From assembly GCA_030280995.1 (NCBI GenBank), contig JASXTE010000014.1, positions 6,028,156 through 6,092,155 on the forward strand: 64,000 bases of DNA, in the 5' to 3' direction. This document shows, in pieces, positions 57,187 through 64,000 of this stretch (its first letter is position 1; the number at the start of each line of letters is the position of its first letter). The position numbers were made by a program, and so were the translations under genes. The notes beneath the pieces were generated by a model, which was not told the DNA's origin, did no database searches, and saw only the letters and a program-made list of their open reading frames with translations. The DNA is from Hemileia vastatrix. Taxonomy: Eukaryota; Basidiomycota; Pucciniomycetes; Pucciniales; Zaghouaniaceae.

Positions 57187-57990
57187 TGTCAGCCAGGCTA
57201 ATAGACTTACCCAGTAAAATAATTAATTATTTTAATGAGATGAAGCCACGCCTTTTAAAATCATTATTAATAATTAATTATTAATTACTTCCTTATGTAT
57301 TACTTACAACTAACTAGCTAAGTACATTAAGTAAGGTAAATAATTAATAAATTTAAGTAATTGTCCCATATATTTTTACTCCCTAACACCGTGCTCAATA
57401 ATACAGCTGAGTGGGAATAAAAATAATATTAAAAATATAATAAAATTCTTAAAAATATCAAATTCCTTTATTGACAGATTTGAATTTCCGTGGAATCAAT
57501 ATTTTTAAATCAAATGTGTTGTATTAATTGTGACAGTCCAAGGGTACTCATGTTTTATTTCAAATAAAAATTATATTCTTGTGGATGTACCAATTAATAT
57601 ATTCTTTATTATTTCATATAATCTCTTTTTTATTCAGCTTTTCTTCTCACACCCTTGTATTAGGTGGTTTTAACTCTGTGTCTTTATTTCTTGTATTTTT
57701 GCCTATAAAAGGCCCTCAATTTTTGTACTTTTCAAATTATTCCTTACTTACTTTCATATCTTAAAAATTATTATTTACATCTGTTATTACTATTCTTTAT
57801 CATATTAGTAGTTACAACCACATAATTTTAATCTATAAACAATAACAATAACTTGATCCACCTATTATTATTTGAGTAAAACATTAAAAATTAAAAGAAA
57901 TAAGTACCATATTTTTGAGAGCCCATTCAAACCCTTTAAACCCTCATAGGACCTCCAGTTCTACCTTCTAGACCAAGAGAGCCACTGACA
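57187..57990 (+). repeat. Family E 3' LTR
   Basis: 804 bp, TGTCAGCCAGGC to GAGAGCCACTGACA, with TATAAAAGG near 57703. It is highly similar to 47145-47947 and is followed by the target duplication TATTC. Confidence 0.92.
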
Positions 57991-58032
57991 TATTCTGTAC
58001 AAGATACAGCTTATTTTGAATTAAAGGACACT
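57991..58032 (+). pseudogene. Continuation of element F gag
   Basis: After the target duplication a short piece of F remains (reading VQDTAYFELKDTLL) before a C-type LTR begins. Confidence 0.4.
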
Positions 58033-58782
58033 CTATTACAGGCTGAAATCAAGTACAAAAAAATGAAATAGCTTGAATAGTAAGTTTTCAAGAAGATTTA
58101 AATGGTCCTATATGAATACTTTAGTACAAATTCTATCATTTTTAAAATATTACTCAAAATAAAGGTCTCAGTAATTTAAATCTCACTAATTATATATGGC
58201 ATACAATCTTATAGTTGGTAGAAAAATAGATGTAATAGTTCAGATACTATTCAAAGACTCTCTATGTACCATTGATATGTATTTTAATTGTATTGGTTAT
58301 ATATTTTGATTGTAATGATAAAGAATGTAGAAAGCAAGACAAAAAAACCCCTCCTTTTATACCCAATAATTCCTTCAATGAACCCCTTGATTTACCAGAC
58401 CTATACATGGCTAATGACACCTCATTCTAGCTAATACACCTTTCCAGAAACATAAATAGTGATCAATAACATAATTAGAGTGTTATCACCTGCCAAAATC
58501 CTGTAGTAATAGGGATAATCCATCAAAAAAAAGAATAAGCAAAGAAGAGAGTGTGTGCCTGAAATACCTTAAAATAAAAGACTAAAAACTAAAAATAGAA
58601 ATAATAACACTAAATATTACACAATGTAAAGGGGGATCAACAGTAGAAATGATGGGGCTTATTATAACAATATACTATGTGAAATCCCCATTCAAAAATA
58701 ACCAATATTGACTGAGAAACCACTGAAAACCCAAAAAAAGGCCTGAGATTTGGAGAAACTACATGAAGTCCTTGGAAGGTGC
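58033..58782 (-). repeat. Family C LTR, truncated by family A
   Basis: From ACAGGCTGAAATCAAG onward it follows 36118-37060 with many substitutions, and it lacks the 199-bp MITE at 58452. It stops at GGAAGGTGC where the next family A LTR begins. As in the copy at 36118, the TATA word is on the minus strand (near 58355). Confidence 0.8.
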
Positions 58783-59837
58783 TGTGGTCTTCCAACATTG
58801 AAAGAGGCCTTTATTGGTCTGTTTGGCATGGTTTGTGTATGTCTTAATTGACATTGGTTCAGAAATTATGTATTATTTTGGTTTTATTCAGTGAATTTTA
58901 GGACTATGAGTATGTGAGTACTACTATTAGATAGCCCCAGAGTTTCTCTATATTTGATTTCTTGATGTTATTTTTCACATTCCAAGATTTAAAGGGTCAT
59001 TTCCTCATTTTTCATTTCTAAAAGATAACTGTATAATTTTGTTTTTTGTGTTTTATGGGCTAACCTTAAGTCTTAGGGTTAAGTTCTTAGTACCATTAAG
59101 TAGAGCTAATTTGGATCTATATTTTATGTCTCAATGTTGTCATAGATTAATTTTGTGTTTTAAGGGTTTTAGTAGTTGTGGTGGATTTTTCTAAGTATTT
59201 TGGGCTTTATTAGATGTTCTTAGTGGCTTTCTGGCTTCAGGGAGGTCTTCCCACCTTGATAATAGAAGGCTGGGGAGTTTTTCTAGAGGGTTTTTATTCA
59301 ATTTGGCTGTCAAAAGTGCCAAATTAGTTGCTGTGCATAGATTTTTAGATGGGTGGTTGTGTGTACATACTGAAGAAGACAGTTTGAGGGCAACTTTAAT
59401 TATCATACAACTATCTCGTAATTATATCATTGTTTCTCACTCAGTTTTCACTGTTTTTTTGGCCACTATTGGCTGTGTTTTTTGCAAGGTTAGTTCTTCA
59501 TTCAAATCAACTTTGGCAACTGGTTTTCTGGTGTAGCTTTGCAACCTGCATCAAGTATTATTGCTGTTTTCTGTGCAACAAGTGCACAGTGTTTTGCTTT
59601 TCTGCTGTGAATCTTTCTGAATTTAAGGTTCTCTTTGGTCTGTGGTCTATCTAGGCTACCTTCTTGACTTGTTAAGCAGTCAAGAAGTATGTTGGAAGGG
59701 GTATTGTAACAGTCTCTAATTTGTTGTATCAAATAAATCTCACCTGGTATTTCTCAAAGAGACAGGGGGTTTTCTCTCCAGTTTTAATCCAACTCCCTTG
59801 GTCAAGGCCTATAGCTAGTACTATAGGATTGTCTACA
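58783..59837 (+). repeat. Family A LTR, second element
   Basis: 1055 bp from TGTGGTCTTCCAACATTG to GGATTGTCTACA, without MITE or solo LTR. It gives the empty sites for both insertions found in the other A LTRs. The primer site TTTCTGGTGCCCAAAGTGG follows. Confidence 0.88.
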
Positions 59838-59944
59838 TTTCTGGTGCCCAAAGTGGGGTGAGGATTTGTTAGCTTTTTGGACTTTCTTTTACTTTTGGAA
59901 TCTCTTCTGTGGTTGGAGATTGGTTTTCTGGAATATATTGGACC

Positions 59945-61910
59945 ATGGCTTCTGGACCATCTTTCACTAGTGGTGGTAGTAGCACTGTTGGTACTGCTGA
60001 GGATGGCAATATTCCTGTTTCTGTTAGGCCTTCTGTCAGGATCAAGTCCCGGAAGGGGCCTATGTTTATGGGGGAGGATGTGAAGTTGTTTCTGAAGCTT
60101 TTTGAGGCTTCTGGGAATGTGGATGGTGCTTCTCACTTGGAAATGGTGAAGCAAGTCATCTTCTACATTGGTGACAGGGCTATGGTGAAGGAGGTTTCTG
60201 ATATGGAGGTTTATAGGAGGAAAGATTGGAAAAACTTGTGTCTGCAGATGATGACAGACAGGTGGGGATCCAGATATTCAATGGTGGATCTCAATATGAT
60301 TGCAAGTGAATGGAAATCTTATGGAGGTGTGGACAACCTCCATACTTAAATAAAGTTTCTGGCTCTTTTGGAGCCAGTGGTGGATTATTTAATGGATATG
60401 CAGAAGTTGGAGATTACTGACTCTGAAAGGGATATTTTCTGGTCTTCTCTGGCTAGGGATGTCAGGATTGATGTCCTGAAGGAGTTGGAAAGGAAGGATA
60501 AAATGAAGATTCTTACTAATGGGAATCAGAAGTTTCCTGATCTTTCTGTAGTGAAGGAGTTTGTGAATTCTCATCTGAAACTTTTGGCAGTGAATTCTTG
60601 CCAAGAAGCTAGAACCAAGTATGTTAGCAAGGTCAGTGAAGCTTTTGCTGAAGATGTGAAGGAATATAGTAAGAAGGAAAGTGTGAACAAGGGAATGGCT
60701 CCTGAGAAGCGTAAAGAGGTTGATCCAGTTGTGGAGCAGTTGGCTGATCTGACAAAACAGCTACATATTTTTGTTCAGGAGGCTCAGAAGGCCAATAAGG
60801 CTCCTTCTCAGCCTAGAGATTTTGAAAGGGGGGTTGGTAGGAGTGATCCTTGGGTCTGCTCTTATTGCAGCAGGAAGGTCCAGAAGTCCAATGATTGTGG
60901 GGCACTGAATGAGGATGTATCTGAAGCAAAGGTGGAATTTTTTGGGAAAGTGTTCAAGTTCCCAGATGGTTCTTTTGTGAAGCCTAATGATGGTCAGGAT
61001 TCAGTGGACTTGGTGAGGAGGAGACATTATGTCAACTGAAGGAGGTTAAGGTTTGAAGAGTTGCCTAATGAGGCTTCTTCTTCTGGTAAAGGTGGAGATT
61101 ATGGCAAGGGCAAGGGAAAGGAGGCTAATAGAGTCTCATTTACATCTTCCTTTGGTGGTTTGGAGTTGTTTTCTTTTGGTGTAAAGTCAATTGGGGAATG
61201 CTTGGCTGGTGTTTATGGTGTGGAAGCAGGAAAGGTGGGAAGGCTTAAGAGCGGCTCACAGGCCCAACAAAAGCTTATGGCTTCAAAGGTGGATCCTAAG
61301 CTGAGTGCAGCTAGGAAGAAGTAAAGCAAAGAGGAGCTTTATAAAATGCAGAAGGGTATGGCAGATATGAGCCCACCTAGTTTAGGAGCATTGGAAATGA
61401 ATGGTGAGCCAATGCTTATGCATGTTTATTCTGAATCTGAGGAGGATGTCCCTTTGGCTTCATTACCAAAGCCTTCTGGAGTTAGATGTTCTGGTGAGGT
61501 ATCTGTTTTGATTCCTGTTGATGGTAAATCTGTTGTTGGTTCTGGTCCTCAAGAATCTTCTAGGACCAAGGTAGTGAAGCAAAGATCTCACATTGAGAGG
61601 CCAGTGGTTTCTGGCCAAGTTAGTGTTATGGACTCTATCCTAGAAAGGATGAATCAGGGTTAGGTTTCCCTTACTTCTGGGGAGTTGTATGCTATAAATC
61701 CTGGGTTGGCTGATAGGCAGAAAAAGTTGTTGACCAGCGGAAGGGTTTCTTCTGGGGAGGTAGAATACATTTGTGATTCTGCTGAAAAATTTGGAGAGGG
61801 GCTGGAAACTCATCTTTCTGCACCTCTGGTTTATGTCAATGTCACTCTGAATGGCAGAGAGGCTAGGGCATTGGTGGATTTAGGTTCTCAGTTTACCTGA
61901 TTTCTTTGTT
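59945..61910 (+). pseudogene. Family A gag and protease, second element
   Basis: Start ATG 59945 (MASGPSFTSGGSSTVG). The order of blocks is as in 21188-23310: MTDRWGSRYSMVDLNMIASE, LEPVVDYLMDMQKLE, a zinc knuckle-like CSYCSRKVQKSNDC (His replaced by Gln, so the CCHC set is incomplete), an acidic part with YSESEEDVPLASLP, and the protease ARALVDLGSQFT, where the catalytic Ser of Asp-Ser-Gly is Leu. Stops lie at 60347, 61037, 61322, 61661 and 61898. Confidence 0.82.
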
Positions 61911-63673
61911 TGAGGCAACTCATCTGGGCCTCCCCATCAAAACAGGTATTGGTGGAAATTTGAGACGGATTGGTGGCCATGTCACTGAATTGGTTGGAAA
62001 ATCTTAGTTTGTGAAGTTAGATGTTGGTGGAGCCTCAGGGAAGGTTCATTTTTATATTTCCAAAGGAACAGTAAAAGCTTTTTTGGGTTGGCCATTCTTG
62101 ATAGATTTTCAAGCAAGCATTGGCTATCAATTTGATTTGAGAATTAGTTTGTAGTTTACTGGTGAAGATGAAAGGGAACTTCACATGAGGTTATCATCCC
62201 CTGGAGAGGATGGTTGGGAGACCAGGCCTGGTTTTTCTTCAATGTTCCAGTGCATGGATTGTTGTAGGAGAAGAAGAGAAGTGGGTGCTGCCTCTGGATT
62301 TTTGGAGTGTGGCTCAGGATCTAGTGGGAGTCTGTCTTTTTTAGAGTGATGAGGGCTAATCACCCTAGTGCTACAACCTCTCCCCAAGATGAGGAAATCC
62401 CAGGTTGTAGTAGCTCAGCTGCCTTGGAGATATACCAAGTGGATTTTCTACTTTCTCTTTATAATGTTTCTCTTCTCTCAAAGTATTAATCAAGTTTTTT
62501 ATCAAGTATATGTTTTCTCTAAAAATTGCCAATTATTTTTAATTCAAGTTCAAATAGGAAGATTGGTTATATATCTTTATTGGAAGATATGCAGAAAAGC
62601 TGTGGAGTGTTGAGATTGAGGTCTTCAAGTAAGTCCTCCCAATTGTGCACCACTAGGGTTTCTTCTACACCTTTCAAAAACATTACCTTGGCCCAGTCTG
62701 TGAGAATTGGGGAAACCCCTGGTTATTTTTGTAGGATAGAAGAAAACTCAAGAAAAGAAAATAAAAATTTCAAGATAACTGAAGAAAATCAAGAAAAAAA
62801 TTCTGAAGATAATTAAGAAAGAGGAAAAGAAATATTTTTGTGAAGATCAGCACAATCAATTTTTGGGCCTCCAGCATAAGCTTAAACTGCACAAAATTTT
62901 GAAGAAAGAAGATCATCAAGATCAATTTTTGGGCCTCCTGCATGAGGTTGAACTGCACAAATTTTTGACGAAAGAAGATCAGCAAGATCAATTTTTGGGC
63001 CTCCAGCATGAGGATAAACTGCACAATTTTAGAAGATGTGATTCAGAAGATGAATCAAGATTTGAAGATTTAGAAGATGGAAGTGAAGATGAAGATGTTG
63101 TATTGCGTAAAAGTTTTGGAGTGGTGAGATTGGGGAATAAAAATAAGTCCTCCCAATCATGCACCGCTAGGGTATCTTCTACACCTTTCAAAAACATCAC
63201 CTTGGCCACACATGTGAGCAATGGGGAAACCCTTGGTTTTTGCTCCAGGTCTGGTGGTGAAGATGTCCTGAAGATCCCTCAAGTTGAAGGTGGAGCTTCA
63301 AAATATAAGAAGGTAGCTCAGAAGATTAGGCCTGTCAATCAGCCTATGTTTGTAGGTTTGAATCCTCCTTTGAAGAGACCTCCTTTGTCAAGAGATCCAT
63401 TCTGTACTCTGGTGAAGAATCCTCCTTATTTTGAGGTAACTGCTAGAGTGACTGTGGAAAGGTTGAAAGCTGTTAATATTGGTCCTGATGGGTGGTTGTA
63501 TGATGAGGAAAAGAAGTTGTTGTTGCACGTTATTGTGCTGAGGGGGAAAGTGGTGGCATTTGTTGAAGAGGAAAGGGGTGTGCTGAAACACTCTTATGGG
63601 GAACCTTACTTGATTCTTGTGGTTTGTCACAAACCTTTGCAAATCAAACTTATAATTATTCCAGCTGCTATCA
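61911..63673 (+). pseudogene. Family A protease tail and repeat linker, second element
   Basis: It resumes with GGASGKVHFYISKGTVKAF (near 62030), then VLRLRSSSKSSQLCTTRVS (62605-62660). Three 26-residue repeats of the KKEDHQDQFLGLLHEVELHK type follow (62840-63020), then an acidic run, the second VVRLGNKNKSSQSCTARVS block (63120-63175) and GPDGWLYDEEKK before RT. One more repeat unit is present than in 31715-33379. At 63673 the frame is cut inside PAAI by a MITE-like end. Confidence 0.75.
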
Positions 63674-64000
63674 CACCACGGGAAATCTGGGGGTGAACTG
63701 CTAGCAGTTCCCTCTATTTGAGACTATCAGGAATTTGTCAGGAAACTGTTGGGAAACCATCCCAAAACTGTCAGAAATATGTTTTTAAATCTGATGAAAA
63801 AACATTGAAAAAATAAACTGTCACAGATTGAATCCAGAACAATCTCTCCTTGAGCAGAGCTTAGGAACTACATTGAACATCAGTTAATCTCAGGTTTGGA
63901 AAAAGGTTGAACAACATCACTTAGCATACCTTAATATTCAAATATTAAACTTGAATATATGTTGCGTGTATGATATAGATGCATATGCATTTGAATTTGC
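63674..64000 (+). mobile_element. MITE-like element end, related design, runs off the window
   Basis: At the point where the uninterrupted A sequence (33348) reads GCTATCAGGGATG, this copy reads GCTATCA and then CACCACGGGAAATCTGGGGG followed by TGAACTGCTAGCAGTTCCC. The layout (CACCAC, a spacer, a G run, then a GCTAGC-centred palindrome) copies that of the CACTACACAAT MITEs, though the sequence is diverged. The right end is outside the window. Confidence 0.5.

Larger units (their letters stand above)
47145..57990 (+). mobile_element. Family E Ty3/gypsy retrotransposon with nested solo LTRs
   Basis: 5' LTR 47145-47947, 3' LTR 57187-57990, perfect 5-bp target duplication TATTC on both sides. 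It codes for gag with a coiled coil, protease, RT, RNase H and an integrase with a chromodomain-like end. A solo LTR of family B (49611-51923), itself carrying a solo LTR of family C, splits gag. The integrase ends 34 bases before the 3' LTR, so there is no room for an antisense gene. This is the best-preserved coding sequence among the retroelements here. Confidence 0.92.

Overview
The window looks like nuclear DNA of a filamentous basidiomycete, most likely a rust fungus (Pucciniales). This is an inference from four things: strong AT richness, one intron-rich host gene of fungal type, dense nested Ty3/gypsy retrotransposons (one in the basidiomycete lineage with an FIDD reverse transcriptase motif), and Myb/SANT-like genes near short terminal-inverted-repeat elements. 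The genus cannot be fixed from the sequence alone.

The only convincing host gene is a six-exon phosphatidate cytidylyltransferase (CDP-diacylglycerol synthase) on the minus strand, 13892 to 11513. Its exons join without error into 658 codons. Everything else that codes is transposon-derived and mostly broken.

Layout. 1-11500: decayed DNA transposons (a Tc1/mariner transposase at 2222-3180, an internally deleted Tc1-like element at 9937-10686 flanked by TA), a large inverted-repeat element, PIF/Harbinger-like termini and Myb/SANT-like pseudogenes, and several tandem repeats. 11513-13892: the host gene. 14000-19745: mostly non-coding, with a second Myb/SANT-like pseudogene (17560-18917) and two CACTACACAAT-type MITEs. 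19746-44792: one large Ty3 element (family A) with 4-bp target duplication ATGT. Inside it are a complete chromovirus-type Ty3 element (family B, 23311-31714, target duplication GTTTC), a solo LTR of family C (36118-37810) that carries a 199-bp MITE, a related solo LTR (A', 43393-44337) and a 250-bp MITE. 44793-47144: non-coding DNA and a gag remnant of element F. 47145-57990: family E Ty3 element (target duplication TATTC), interrupted in gag by a family B solo LTR (49611-51923) that itself holds a family C solo LTR (49835-51334, target duplication GCAAT). 57991-64000: the rest of F, a truncated C LTR, and the 5' half of another A element (LTR, gag, start of pol), cut near 63674 by another MITE-like end.

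The most interesting feature is that families A and B both carry, between integrase and 3' LTR, antisense reading frames with a Zn2Cys6-like cysteine pattern. In B the frame has its own antisense TATA box next to the 3' LTR, two plausible short introns and an acidic region. Family B also has a 14-nt sequence just after its 5' LTR that is an exact complement of the predicted start of its own transcript, as in the self-priming Tf1 element. Insertions into LTRs that have uninterrupted relatives in the same window give clean empty sites, so MITE and LTR target duplications can be read directly.
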